Source: Marinisporobacter balticus (GTDB lineage Bacteria; Bacillota; Clostridia; Peptostreptococcales; Thermotaleaceae). From it: a DNA stretch of 64,000 nt. The position numbers and the translations under genes were made by a program. Each line of letters opens with the position of its first letter. The stretch's first letter is position 1. Positions 42,817 through 52,421 of this stretch are shown here, piece after piece. The DNA lies in contig NZ_SLWV01000015.1 in NCBI RefSeq assembly GCF_004345705.1, positions 15,221 to 79,220 on the forward strand, in the 5' to 3' direction. The notes beneath the pieces were generated by a model. It was given only the letters and a program-made list of their open reading frames with translations, ran no database searches and was not told the DNA's origin.

Positions 42817-44424
42817 TTACAAAGCCTCCTTGCTATACATTTTACGATATTCTCCAGCCATCATTAACCCGAAGTCTCTATCCCTTGCGGAAGGCTCAAG
42901 GATCCCTTCAACCTTTCCTTCTGAAATAATCGCAATTCTATCACAGACAGCCCGTAGTTCTGCAAGTTCGCTAGATGTCATTACAATGGTCATTCCTAAT
43001 TCTTTATTTAATTTTACCAATAAATCTAGCACTAACTTTTTAGCCCCTATGTCAATCCCCCTAGTAGGTTCTGAAACAAATAAAACATCTGGCTCTAGCG
43101 TTAATGCCCGTGCAATACAAACCTTTTGTTGATTTCCACCACTAAGTCTTCTCGTTAGCTGCGTAGGTCCTGTACATCTTATATCCAAATCCTTAATCAT
43201 TTTCAATCCATGTGATCGAATAGATTTACTATCTATTTGATCAAAAAATCCAAATCTATTTAAAAATTCATTTTTTATTTGCATCGTAGTAACTACTATA
43301 TTCTCTTCGATAGAAGAATCTAACAACAATCCAACTCCCCTTCTATCTTCCGAAACAAAAGCTAACCCACTTTTAAGGGCTTCCCTTGTATTGTTTAGCT
43401 TTAAGTTTTCTCCTCTTAAACGTACTTCTCCTGTCGATTCATAAATCCCCATAATGCCATTGGCAATCCCAACTTTACCTTGTCCAGCTAAACCACCAAT
43501 CCCTAATATTTCTCCCTTTTTTACTTCCAATTCTATGCCTTTTACTGCTTCGCCTGGCATATTCACACGAAAATTTTTTATAGAAAGGATACTTTCATGA
43601 TCTTTCCTATTTTTTTTATCATCTTCCAATTTATTTGTAACTTTTATCTTTCTGCCGACCATTAATTCAGCAAGATCCAATACATTTGTGTCTTCTTTTT
43701 TTCTTGTAGCCACCAATTCCCCATCTCTTAAGACCGTCACATTATCTGCTGCCTTTATAACCTCATCTAATCTGTGCGTTATGAAAAGAATGGCAATCCC
43801 AGAAGCTGCTATTTTTTTCATAGACTTCATAAGATTATCTGCTTCACTTTCTGTCAAAACTGCCGTAGGTTCATCAAAAACCAATAGCTTCACATTGCTT
43901 TTATCAATTTCCCTTGCAATCTCTACAAACTGCATATACCCTACAGGTAATCCTGCAACCTTCGCCCACTCATCTAGCCCAATTTCAAGGGTATCTAATG
44001 CCTTTCTTGCATCTTTGTCCATTTTTTTACGATCTAAAAAATTTAAACTGTTTCCAGATATTTTACTTAAAAGATTCTTTTTCGTAATCTCTCGATTGAG
44101 CTTTATATTTTCTGTCAAATTAAAGCCTGGTACCAACATAAATTCTTGATGAACCATACCTATCCCAATCTTCATCGCTTCTTTGGGAGATTTAACATCC
44201 ACTTTTTTCGCATCTATAAACACTTCTCCATCAAAACCTCCTGTTGAATGAATTACAGGCATCCCAAACAAAATATTCATAAGGGTGGATTTACCCGCAC
44301 CATTTTCACCCAATAGTGCATGAATTTCTCCTGGCTTGACAGATAGGCTAACGCTCTTTAATACTTTATTTCCAAAATAATCTTTTTCTATATTTTTCAT
44401 CTGAAGCACATATTTTTCCTGCAT
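42817..44424 (-). CDS. ABC importer ATPase, two nucleotide-binding domains
   Basis: A 535-residue RbsA/MglA-type ATPase. Domain 1 has an intact Walker A GENGAGKST (residues 39-47) and Walker B VFDEPTAVLT. Domain 2 (from about 275) has a degenerate Walker A GLAGQGKVG but a proper signature LSGGNQQKV. Such asymmetry is usual in sugar and nucleoside (BMP-type) importers. It powers the two permeases just downstream. Confidence 0.92.
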   Translation of the reverse strand: MQEKYVLQMKNIEKDYFGNKVLKSVSLSVKPGEIHALLGENGAGKSTLMNILFGMPVIHSTGGFDGEVFIDAKKVDVKSPKEAMKIGIGMVHQEFMLVPGFNLTENIKLNREITKKNLLSKISGNSLNFLDRKKMDKDARKALDTLEIGLDEWAKVAGLPVGYMQFVEIAREIDKSNVKLLVFDEPTAVLTESEADNLMKSMKKIAASGIAILFITHRLDEVIKAADNVTVLRDGELVATRKKEDTNVLDLAELMVGRKIKVTNKLEDDKKNRKDHESILSIKNFRVNMPGEAVKGIELEVKKGEILGIGGLAGQGKVGIANGIMGIYESTGEVRLRGENLKLNNTREALKSGLAFVSEDRRGVGLLLDSSIEENIVVTTMQIKNEFLNRFGFFDQIDSKSIRSHGLKMIKDLDIRCTGPTQLTRRLSGGNQQKVCIARALTLEPDVLFVSEPTRGIDIGAKKLVLDLLVKLNKELGMTIVMTSSELAELRAVCDRIAIISEGKVEGILEPSARDRDFGLMMAGEYRKMYSKEAL

Positions 44425-44460
44425 CTTTTTTCACCGCCTTAAAGATTTCATGAAAATGGA

Positions 44461-44482
44461 AGGCTGCCTTTACAGACAACCT
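44461..44482 (-). other. Intergenic hairpin between binding protein and ATPase
   Basis: GGUUGUC / GGCAGCC 7-bp stem (two G-U pairs) with a 6-base loop and only a short T-rich tail. Probably a leaky terminator or 3'-end protector giving more binding protein than transporter. Confidence 0.45.
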
Positions 44483-44520
44483 TTCATTTAAATATTCATG
44501 TAATTCATTTACAAAAGATT

Positions 44521-45684
44521 TTAGAAGTTTAAGAAATCCATCAATGTTAATAAGTAGTTATCATATTTTTCGCCATTTTCATCTAATGGTGTAAACTTAA
44601 TATCAACGCCAGCATATTCTTTACATTTTTCTTTAATCTTTTCAAGATCAAATTTACCATTTGTCTCACCATCTATGTATGCCTTAGCGTATTCAGCACC
44701 TGCTTCAACAAACATCATTGCACAAGGTACTGGCCAAGTTGAAAATCTTCCAGTACCCCCTTTTTCTGCTATTTTCTTTGTAACTTCTTCAATTACGAAA
44801 TCTATATCACCTTTTTTATCTTCTGGAATTTCAATTCCTAATGCTGAAGGAAATCCATGATATGGAGAAGGACAACAAGGTTGTGGATAAATACCACCTG
44901 CATCTAATGTCGCTTTAATAAGTGGTACTTGCATTGAGCAGTTTGTGCTAAATAATGCAGTATCCTTTCCATATTGTTCAATCTTTCTTGGTACATCTTC
45001 TAATATAAATTGTTGTGCGCCTGATGTACCTGCATCTCCTGTTGGGTCTGGTGCTGTTGCGTCTACAAATTCTAGCCCTAATTCTTTACAATTTTCTTTT
45101 AATAAATCTCTTCTTGCTGAAAGAAGTGCATAAGACATATGTCTTGGGAATGAATAATGTACAAATGTTTTAGCCCCTTGTTTTTTTGCCTGTTCAACAA
45201 GTGTACGTCCCATAGATAGCTCATCCATAGCAAATATAACATCCGCCTTAGATGCGATCATTTTTGGATCTTCTCCCGGAACCCCTCCTATAATCAGTAT
45301 ATCTTCTCTTATTTCTCTTACTTTATCAATAGCTGCTGATGTACCTGGAACAGCTTGAACAATAATAAGTGCTTTCACGTCTGGATCTGATGCCATACTT
45401 ACAAGATTCGCTATTGTTGTTTCTTGCTCATCCATAAATTTATCGGGATACGTCATTAAGAGTATATGCTCTTCCCCATATTTATTAACTACATTTTGTG
45501 CAGCTCTATACTCTTCCTCATTTTGAGAAACAGTACCTGTCATAATACCAATTTTCCAATTTCCATCAGCTGCTGGTTCTTCTGTTGCTGCTGGTTCTTC
45601 TGTTGCTGCTGGTTTTTGTCCACAAGCTGCAAGACTAAATACCATCAGCAAAACTAAAAAAATCACCAAACTTCTTTTAAACAT
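44521..45684 (-). CDS. DUF3798 substrate-binding lipoprotein
   Basis: A 387-residue secreted lipoprotein: hydrophobic signal, lipobox SLAAC with Cys at residue 21, a low-complexity linker with repeated PAATEEP, then a periplasmic-binding-type fold starting NWKIGIMTGTVSQNEEEY. It resembles DUF3798 proteins, which accompany RbsC-type transporters; their ligand is not established. I set the start at ATG 45684 because GGGAGG lies seven bases upstream; the longer frame has no ribosome site. First gene of the import operon. Confidence 0.85.
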   Translation of the reverse strand: MFKRSLVIFLVLLMVFSLAACGQKPAATEEPAATEEPAADGNWKIGIMTGTVSQNEEEYRAAQNVVNKYGEEHILLMTYPDKFMDEQETTIANLVSMASDPDVKALIIVQAVPGTSAAIDKVREIREDILIIGGVPGEDPKMIASKADVIFAMDELSMGRTLVEQAKKQGAKTFVHYSFPRHMSYALLSARRDLLKENCKELGLEFVDATAPDPTGDAGTSGAQQFILEDVPRKIEQYGKDTALFSTNCSMQVPLIKATLDAGGIYPQPCCPSPYHGFPSALGIEIPEDKKGDIDFVIEEVTKKIAEKGGTGRFSTWPVPCAMMFVEAGAEYAKAYIDGETNGKFDLEKIKEKCKEYAGVDIKFTPLDENGEKYDNYLLTLMDFLNF

Positions 45685-45895
45685 TCGAATTCCTCCCATA
45701 CATTTTTTTACTTTCAAGTAATTATATTCTATAACTTCTTTTAAATTCCTTCTCTTATTAATTGATTTTTTTTTATTTTCAGAATTTTTAAACTGCCATC
45801 CTATTTTTAAAAATTTATTTATTCATTCTACTAATATTTTTTCTAGTTTATTGGGTAAACTAATACTATAAAAATTTGAAAGCAGGTGATGAATA

Positions 45896-47443
45896 ATTTC
45901 AAAGAAAAAAATAGTTTTCATTTCTTTCTGTTGCAGTTTAGTACTTAGTATTATAGTGCTTTTAGGCGCTTTTAATGCGCACCCCTATTATGTACGCATG
46001 AGCAATATGAATAAAGTTCTTTTGATTTTTTTGTGTATATCTCTATTTGCTTACTATTTGAAATTAGACAAATCACCTCAATTAGAGCCTGTACACATAA
46101 AAATGCAAAAGGATGATAATCAAAACACAAACACGAATAAACCCTCTGTCCGTTTTCATGATGTTGCAGGTCTTGATGAAGTAAAAGAAGAGTTAGCAGA
46201 AATTATTGACTTCATCAAAGCGCCTCACAAATACCATAAAATGGGCGCAAAAATTCCTAAAGGAATTTTATTTTATGGCCCCCCTGGGACAGGAAAAACA
46301 CTATTGGCACAAGCCCTTGCTGGAGAGACTGATTCTAGTTTTTTCCCAACGAGCGGTTCAGAATTTGTTGAAAAATATGTAGGTGTAGGCGCAAAAAGGG
46401 TTCGTTCACTTTTTGAAAAAGCAAAAAAAGGTGCACCTAGTGTAATTTTTATCGATGAAATTGATGCGATAGGTGCAAAGAGAACAACAGAAAGCAATAA
46501 CGAAAAAGACCAAACATTAAATCAGCTCCTTATTGAAATGGATGGTTTTCATTCCGAACAGACAATTATTGTCGTCGGTGCAACAAATCGACTTGATCTT
46601 TTAGATGAAGCACTTTTAAGACCTGGTAGATTCGATCGCCACATGTTTATTGGTAACCCTGATCTTCATGCAAGAGAAGAGATTCTCCACGTCCATACAA
46701 AGAATAAACCAATAGATGAAAATGTCAACATAAAGGAATTGGCCAAAAGAACACATGGCATGTCAGGGGCACATCTTTCTAATATAGCCAATGAAGCTGC
46801 TATTCTTGCTGTAAGGAATAATAAAAAGTCTATTGGTATTACTGAGTTTAGTGAGGCCATTGAAAAAGTTATTGCAGGTCTTCAAAGAAAAAATGCTGTG
46901 ATCTTAGACAAAGAAAAGCAAAAAGTATCTTACCATGAAGCAGGACACGCGTTGATGGGAAAAATATTAAATACGGATTTAATATCAAGAGTTTCTATTA
47001 TTCCTCGTGGTGAAGCTTTAGGATATGTCATGTATTGTCCAGAAGAAGATCGCTATTTAAAAACAACAGCAGAATTAAAAAACAAAATAAAAGTTTTACT
47101 AGGCGGCCGATGTGCAGAACAACTCATCTTCAAAGAAATCTCTACAGGTGCCTCAGATGATTTAAAAAAAGCAAATGCCATTGCCTATCAAATGGTTTGT
47201 GACTATGGTATGAGTAATCTTCATAATAGAGTTTTTGAACCGTCTTTGGTAAAAAATTGTTATCCTATGATTGATAAAGAAATAGAAAATATCATAGATG
47301 AATGTTATGAAGATGCACTACAGCATTTAACAAATAATCTAGATTTGCTCTCTACCGTAGCCCATAAACTATATGAGAAAGAAACACTCTCTGGAGAAGA
47401 ATTTCAAATGCTTGTACAATCTAATTATAGTACCATAACATAA
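45896..47443 (+). CDS. FtsH-like AAA+ membrane metalloprotease, non-AUG start
   Basis: A membrane protease related to FtsH. From the proposed start: TM1 (residues 5-26), a short outer loop, TM2 (about 41-56), AAA+ domain with Walker A GPPGTGKT (128-135), Walker B VIFIDEID and second region of homology, then the zinc protease with HEAGH (347-351). The outer domain is much shorter than in FtsH. The conventional candidates GTG 45956 and ATG 45998 would destroy TM1 and have no ribosome site. AGGTGAT is placed for ATT 45896 or ATA 45893. An alternative is ATG 45889 plus a frameshift in the A7 run at 45904-45911. It interrupts the thrS-infC neighbourhood on the opposite strand. Confidence 0.8.
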   Translation: MSKKKIVFISFCCSLVLSIIVLLGAFNAHPYYVRMSNMNKVLLIFLCISLFAYYLKLDKSPQLEPVHIKMQKDDNQNTNTNKPSVRFHDVAGLDEVKEELAEIIDFIKAPHKYHKMGAKIPKGILFYGPPGTGKTLLAQALAGETDSSFFPTSGSEFVEKYVGVGAKRVRSLFEKAKKGAPSVIFIDEIDAIGAKRTTESNNEKDQTLNQLLIEMDGFHSEQTIIVVGATNRLDLLDEALLRPGRFDRHMFIGNPDLHAREEILHVHTKNKPIDENVNIKELAKRTHGMSGAHLSNIANEAAILAVRNNKKSIGITEFSEAIEKVIAGLQRKNAVILDKEKQKVSYHEAGHALMGKILNTDLISRVSIIPRGEALGYVMYCPEEDRYLKTTAELKNKIKVLLGGRCAEQLIFKEISTGASDDLKKANAIAYQMVCDYGMSNLHNRVFEPSLVKNCYPMIDKEIENIIDECYEDALQHLTNNLDLLSTVAHKLYEKETLSGEEFQMLVQSNYSTIT

Positions 47444-47479
47444 AAGAGAGCCACCATTATAATGGTGACTCTCTTTTAT
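47441..47479. terminator. Bidirectional terminator ftsH-like / thrS
   Basis: Near-perfect stem (TAAAAGAGAG..CCACCATT with its complement) starting at the stop of the FtsH-like gene and ending at the thrS stop; A/T runs on both sides. Confidence 0.9.
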
Positions 47480-47480
47480 G

Positions 47481-49394
47481 TTACAATGTTTTATTTTTTA
47501 TTTCTTCTTCTATTTTGTTTATGAACATTTCAACTTCTTGGCTGCCTAATTCTCCATGGTCTCTAGATCTAACAGAAATAGTATTTGATTCTTGCTCTTT
47601 TTCTCCTACAATGATCATATAAGGAACTTTTTCTAATTGTGCCTCACGGATTTTATATCCTATTTTTTCATTTCTTTCATCTATTTCAACATAAATGCCA
47701 TTTTCTTTAAGCTGATCCGTAATCTTTTGTGCATAGTCTTTGAATTTATCTGCAATCGGCAATATTTTTACCTGTACTGGGGAAAGCCATGTTGGAAATT
47801 TTCCTGCAAAGTGTTCTGTAAGAATACCAATAAATCTCTCTACACTTCCAAATGCAACTCTATGAATAACTACCGGTCTATGCTTCTCTCCGTCTTTTCC
47901 AACATATGTCAAATCAAATCTCTGTGGTAATTGGAAATCCAATTGAATCGTTCCACATTGCCAAGTCCTACCAATGCAATCTTCTAAATGAAAGTCAATT
48001 TTCGGTCCATAAAATGCACCATCCCCTTCATTTAATTTATACGGTAGATTTAATTCCTCTAGTGCGGCCTTTAAAGAGCTTTCAGCAATTTCCCATTCTT
48101 CCTCACTACCCATTGAATCCTCAGGTTTCGTAGATAATTCAACACGGTATTTAAATCCAAATCTTGTATATACTTCATCTATTAATTTTACTACCCCTTT
48201 TATTTCATCTTTAATTTGTTCTGGAAGCATAAATATATGGGCATCATCTTGTGTGAAAGCTCTCACCCGCATAAGACCATGCAACGCACCCGATAATTCA
48301 TGTCTATGCACTCTTCCTATTTCTCCCATTCTGATTGGAAAATCTCTATAAGAGTGCATTTCTGTTTTATATACAAGCATTCCGCCTGGACAATTCATGG
48401 GTTTAATCGCAAAATCCTCATCATCAATTTTTAAAGCATACATATTTTCCTTATAATGATACCAATGTCCAGAAGTTTCCCATAGTTTTCTATTTAACAT
48501 AATCGGCGTTTCTACCTCAACATATTCAGCTTTTCTATGAACTTCTCTCCAGTATTCTAATAATGTATTTTTAAGTTGTGTTCCCTTTGGCAAGAAAAAT
48601 GGAAATCCTGGTCCTTCTTCAAGTATTGTAAATAATTTCAACTCTTTTCCTAACTTTCTATGATCTCTCTTTTTGGCTTCTTCTAATCTATGCAAATGCT
48701 CTTCTAATAGTTTTTGTTTTGGGAAAGATGTACCATAGATCCTTTGAAGCATTTGTTTGTTCTCATCTCCACGCCAATAAGCGCCTGCTAGACTTAATAA
48801 TTTTATCGCTTTTACAAGTTTTGTTGACGGTAGATGCGGCCCTGCACAAAGGTCTACAAAATCTCCTTGCTTATAAAAAGAAATGATCGCATCGTCTGGC
48901 AAGTCTTGAATTAATTCTACTTTGTACCCTTCTTCTCTTTCTTTCATATATGCGATTGCTTCAGCTCTTGGCAATTCAAATCTTTCTAATTCTAAATTTT
49001 CACCTGCAATTTTTTTCATTTCTTTTTCTATTTTTTCTAAGTCATTTTCTGTAAATCTATGCTCTGAATCAAAATCATAATAAAACCCATTTTCAATAGC
49101 AGGCCCTATTGCAAGCTTTGTGCTTGGAAATAACCTTTTTACTGCTTGAGCAAGAATATGTGAACTTGTATGTCTAAAAACACTTTGCGCTTTTTCATCA
49201 TCAAACTTTAAAATATTCACCTCAGCATCTTCATGCACTGGGTGTAATAATCCTACAACTTTGTTATTCACCTCTCCTGCTACAGCTTCTTTTGCAAGTC
49301 TTCCACTAATCTCTTTCGCAATTTCAAAGACAGTTACACCTTTTTTAACCTCTTTTATCGAACTATCTTTCAAGCTTATTTTAATATTTTCCAT
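47481..49394 (-). CDS. thrS: Threonyl-tRNA synthetase
   Basis: A 637-residue class II synthetase: TGS domain (1-62), editing domain with HTSSH near residue 76 and a later CAGPH, catalytic core with motif 2 RVHRHELSGALHGL near 363 and motif 3 near 500, anticodon-binding domain from about 540. It charges tRNA-Thr and removes mischarged Ser. ATG follows GAGGAGGGAAC. Controlled by its own promoter and T-box leader. Confidence 0.97.
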   Translation of the reverse strand: MENIKISLKDSSIKEVKKGVTVFEIAKEISGRLAKEAVAGEVNNKVVGLLHPVHEDAEVNILKFDDEKAQSVFRHTSSHILAQAVKRLFPSTKLAIGPAIENGFYYDFDSEHRFTENDLEKIEKEMKKIAGENLELERFELPRAEAIAYMKEREEGYKVELIQDLPDDAIISFYKQGDFVDLCAGPHLPSTKLVKAIKLLSLAGAYWRGDENKQMLQRIYGTSFPKQKLLEEHLHRLEEAKKRDHRKLGKELKLFTILEEGPGFPFFLPKGTQLKNTLLEYWREVHRKAEYVEVETPIMLNRKLWETSGHWYHYKENMYALKIDDEDFAIKPMNCPGGMLVYKTEMHSYRDFPIRMGEIGRVHRHELSGALHGLMRVRAFTQDDAHIFMLPEQIKDEIKGVVKLIDEVYTRFGFKYRVELSTKPEDSMGSEEEWEIAESSLKAALEELNLPYKLNEGDGAFYGPKIDFHLEDCIGRTWQCGTIQLDFQLPQRFDLTYVGKDGEKHRPVVIHRVAFGSVERFIGILTEHFAGKFPTWLSPVQVKILPIADKFKDYAQKITDQLKENGIYVEIDERNEKIGYKIREAQLEKVPYMIIVGEKEQESNTISVRSRDHGELGSQEVEMFINKIEEEIKNKTL

Positions 49395-49437
49395 GTATGT
49401 TCCCTCCTCTATTTTTAGATAATCATTTTATAAAAAT

Positions 49438-49720
49438 ATAAAAAACCCCTCATCCCTAAAGCTTTCGCTTAGGGACGAGAGGTATCTCCCGTGGTTCCAC
49501 CCAAATTGACATATGTCCACTTTAATGGCATTAACGCTGCCAATCCGATATTCCTTTTGCCTGTCGGCTACTCAGATATAGCTTAAAGGTAGTTTTCTTA
49601 TAGTCCTCTCAAAGAATGTTTACAGCCTACGACATCCTCTCTCTGTTGATTGATTCTATAGTACTTTTCCTTTTCATCGCTTTTATTTATATGATTTTCT
49701 AATTTATTTGCGATTTAACT
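49438..49720 (-). promoter_or_regulatory. T-box riboswitch upstream of thrS
   Basis: On the minus strand GGGTGGAACCACGGGAG (49502 down to about 49486) is a T-box of the ACCACG variant. It is followed by a stable terminator (CTCTCGTCCCTAAG paired with its complement, T run, 49440-49480). An ACC (Thr) triplet at 49590-49588 is a possible specifier. Low charged tRNA-Thr would favour readthrough into thrS. Confidence 0.93.
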
Positions 49721-49727
49721 TTGTTTT

Positions 49728-49756
49728 ATTATAAGATTTTTTTTTGTACTTGTCAA
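49728..49756 (-). promoter_or_regulatory. Consensus sigma-A promoter of thrS
   Basis: TTGACA (49756-49751), 17-bp spacer, TATAAT (49733-49728): a perfect match in both hexamers, placed to start the T-box leader near 49721. Confidence 0.9.
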
Positions 49757-49799
49757 TAAGTTTATTCAAATTTATCTTTTTTATACATACAGATTTATT

Positions 49800-50402
49800 T
49801 TATATCATAAATATAATAATTCCTTGCATCAGTCCAATGATACATCCTAAAACAGCCCCTAAAATTTCTATATGTTTTAATTCTTTTTTTGCAATGGCGA
49901 GAACAATCTCCTCTAACTTTTCTAATTCAAAATCATTAATCTTATCTTCAATAATTTCAGAAATCTTTATCTTATTTGTGGCCGTATGTATCATTTTTTC
50001 TGTCAATTCAGTAATGATTTTATCTCCTTCTTGCTCAATCATATCATTAATATATCCATCAATCATCCCTTTAAAGGAACTAGGAATAAATGTAGGTAAT
50101 TTTTTATCTACAATCTCTTTTATTTTTCTCTTAACCATAAAAATGATTTCATGTTTATTTTCATCTTTAATCAATTGATCTATAATCTCTTCCATAGATA
50201 TAAGCTCTGTCTCAACAATTTCTCCCACACTCTTTGCAAGTTCTTTTTTTCTTTTAGGAATTAGTCCTTGTATTTTCATATTCACAATAGGTATCTCAAC
50301 AGGCTGTAACGGCCTAAATATAAGCTTTATTGCTAACACATTTGTAACCCATCCAATAATCGACCCTACACCTGCTAAGGTCAATAGCTTTATCCAAAAC
50401 AA
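49800..50402 (-). CDS. DUF445 family membrane protein
   Basis: A 200-residue protein with an N-terminal hydrophobic segment (GVGSIIGWVTNVLAIKLIF), the IPKRKKELAKSVGEIVE block typical of DUF445/YheB, a long helical middle and a second hydrophobic segment at the C-terminus (ILGAVLGCIIGLMQGIIIF). It is shorter than most members. Start is TTG 50402 after GAGGTG. Function unknown; related proteins occur in spore formers. Confidence 0.8.
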   Translation of the reverse strand: MFWIKLLTLAGVGSIIGWVTNVLAIKLIFRPLQPVEIPIVNMKIQGLIPKRKKELAKSVGEIVETELISMEEIIDQLIKDENKHEIIFMVKRKIKEIVDKKLPTFIPSSFKGMIDGYINDMIEQEGDKIITELTEKMIHTATNKIKISEIIEDKINDFELEKLEEIVLAIAKKELKHIEILGAVLGCIIGLMQGIIIFMI

Positions 50403-50565
50403 TATTTTTCACCTCTACTGTATTATCTTTTGCAGATTATCATGCATTTATAATGGTTTTCTCTTTTTAAGAGCTACTTATTGATCGTTATTCAGTATAG
50501 CATAATTACAAATAGAATACAATAGTGTTACTCATGTTCAAAAGTATTGAAGAGTAGAGAAACCT

Positions 50566-51477
50566 CTACTCCTGTTTAATTTTTTTAATAGATAAACAAA
50601 GATCACAACCACTACAGATACATACTCTTTCCGAAAAAACATTTTTAATCGTTTCAATAATTTCTTTTTTCTTAATCTTTGTAGAAAAGTGCATAATAAT
50701 TTTTTTAGGTGCTAATGTAATCAATGCGCTAATTAGCAAATCCTCATAGCTAATATCTTTCTCTACCATTTCTGATGCTAAATCTTCAATGTATTCATTA
50801 TTAATCATGCTATTTCGATCATCATAAAGATGATATTTTCCGTCTTGTGACATAAGTACATTCACCGTATCTATTTTCGCATCTTGAATATCTACAAAAT
50901 ATCTTAAGAGTCTTATAAATTCATTATACTCCTTTTCCATTAAGAAATCTTCTATGGCTCTTTCTATATTATTTTCAAGTTCCTCTATATAATTTTTCAA
51001 TCTAAACCTTACAAAGCCTTCTAAATGAATCCGGTTATCATCTTCTAAATAATCTATAATCTGCCCAAGTATTTTTTGTTTTCTTCTAGCAACACATGTT
51101 GCATCTTCCTCATATTGACATCCTTCATTTTTTTGTATCTTTTTGAAATGGCTAAGGATACTCTTCCTTTCTTGCAAACCAAAATAATAATAATCCGTGG
51201 ATAAAATCTTATAAGCAATTTTTTCTTCCATGTCATACATGATAATATCCGAAAAAACATTCGCCATATAATATTGAAACTTGTGCTTAAAATCATCGAT
51301 TGTGGAAGGATTTATGTTAGAATCTTTTACCCTATATTCTATTTGGATTATTTTCCCTTGTTTATAACATTCTTTATGCACCGTAATTTCATCTTCTTTT
51401 AAAAAATTTATTTTTTCCTCTAATCTATCGTAGATAAATTTCCAACACTCATTCAGTACAACTACCATTAATTGCAT
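50566..51477 (-). CDS. ytxC: Sporulation-associated protein YtxC
   Basis: A 303-residue cytosolic helical protein matching the YtxC family (LNECWKFIYDRLEEKI, FVRFRLKNYIEELE, then FLMEKEYNEFIRLLRYFVDIQ; C-terminal cysteines CICSGCDLCLS). ytxC lies upstream of thrS in Bacillus as well. ATG 51477 is chosen because AAGGAG lies eight bases before it; 20 further in-frame codons upstream lack a ribosome site. Molecular function is not known. Confidence 0.85.
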   Translation of the reverse strand: MQLMVVVLNECWKFIYDRLEEKINFLKEDEITVHKECYKQGKIIQIEYRVKDSNINPSTIDDFKHKFQYYMANVFSDIIMYDMEEKIAYKILSTDYYYFGLQERKSILSHFKKIQKNEGCQYEEDATCVARRKQKILGQIIDYLEDDNRIHLEGFVRFRLKNYIEELENNIERAIEDFLMEKEYNEFIRLLRYFVDIQDAKIDTVNVLMSQDGKYHLYDDRNSMINNEYIEDLASEMVEKDISYEDLLISALITLAPKKIIMHFSTKIKKKEIIETIKNVFSERVCICSGCDLCLSIKKIKQE

Positions 51478-51559
51478 TTTCTTCACTCCTTCGCCTACTG
51501 TATTAGTAGTATATGTGTAATAAGAAGTGATATTCAAAATAGAAGGTTACATATATTTC

Positions 51560-52324
51560 TTAATATGCCATTTCTAAAAAAGGTATGATAGAGCCAATAT
51601 CTATTGGTTTTCTATTTTCTAAAAAGATTGGTTTCACTTGATGTTCTTCCAAAAATTTTAGAATTCTTCTATAATCAGGATGGTAGCACAACAAACCTGA
51701 AAAAGCCAATATCTTTTTCCCAACCAATCCTGATATGCCCCCAATAAATCCATAATCAAGTCCTAGTAGATCTATGTATCCGGGAGATATAATCAAAGCG
51801 TCTATTCCATATTTTCCTATAGCCTTTCCAATCCCTCTATCAGATGTAATAATTGCAGCTTCATCTACAACACAGATTGAACATTTTGAATATCCTTGCT
51901 TCACATGAATGCATGTTACATCATTCTCTTCAAGTAATTTTAAAGTAAGTTTATCTGTATATTTCAAATTATGTATGGCATAATTTGAAACTCTCGCTAT
52001 ATTATATGCAATATTTTCTGGATAGTTCCTCTTTAAAACGGTTTCTCCTTTGATTACGTTTAGCCCATAGCTTTCAATAGATGCTTTCAATTTTTGATAA
52101 ACATTTGGGGCTAAAACTATATTTTTCCCATTAATAGGGTGTACTAAGATATCCGGATGATAAGCAATTCCTTCATACAGTTCTCTACAGAATGGTGTTT
52201 TTACTATATGTATACCCATCTGATACAAATTATTCGTCAAAGCTTTAGATACTCGCCCATCTACTATTACACCAGTTACATTATTTTGTGGTAAGAAGGG
52301 CTGATCGATCCATTTATTTTTCAT
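51560..52324 (-). CDS. DUF6873-type protein, guanidino-modifying-enzyme-like fold
   Basis: A 254-residue protein (opening VTGVIVDGRVSKALTNNL; HPINGKNIVLAPN, CSICVVDEAAIITSDRGIGKA, ISGLVGKKILAFSG) that I recognise as the clostridial DUF6873 family, described as sharing the GME (amidinotransferase/arginine deiminase) fold. No complete catalytic triad of those enzymes is evident, so activity is doubtful. ATG 52324 follows AGGTGAT; a GTG three codons upstream is less likely. Confidence 0.65.
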   Translation of the reverse strand: MKNKWIDQPFLPQNNVTGVIVDGRVSKALTNNLYQMGIHIVKTPFCRELYEGIAYHPDILVHPINGKNIVLAPNVYQKLKASIESYGLNVIKGETVLKRNYPENIAYNIARVSNYAIHNLKYTDKLTLKLLEENDVTCIHVKQGYSKCSICVVDEAAIITSDRGIGKAIGKYGIDALIISPGYIDLLGLDYGFIGGISGLVGKKILAFSGLLCYHPDYRRILKFLEEHQVKPIFLENRKPIDIGSIIPFLEMAY

Positions 52325-52392
52325 ATATATCACCTATTCTTATTATTTACTGTATCCATTATATCATTCTATCTCTAGGGAATAATCTGAAA

Positions 52393-52421
52393 ACAAAAAA
52401 AGTTGGAACATTATTCCAACC
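52393..52421 (-). terminator. Terminator of sugar kinase gene
   Basis: GTTGGAA / TTCCAAC stem and T7 run; the stop codon of the kinase gene lies in the loop. Confidence 0.85.

Noticed and set aside
49744..50178. 144-residue plus-strand ORF over the DUF445 gene
   Set aside because: Low-complexity hydrophobic antisense reading with no ribosome site.
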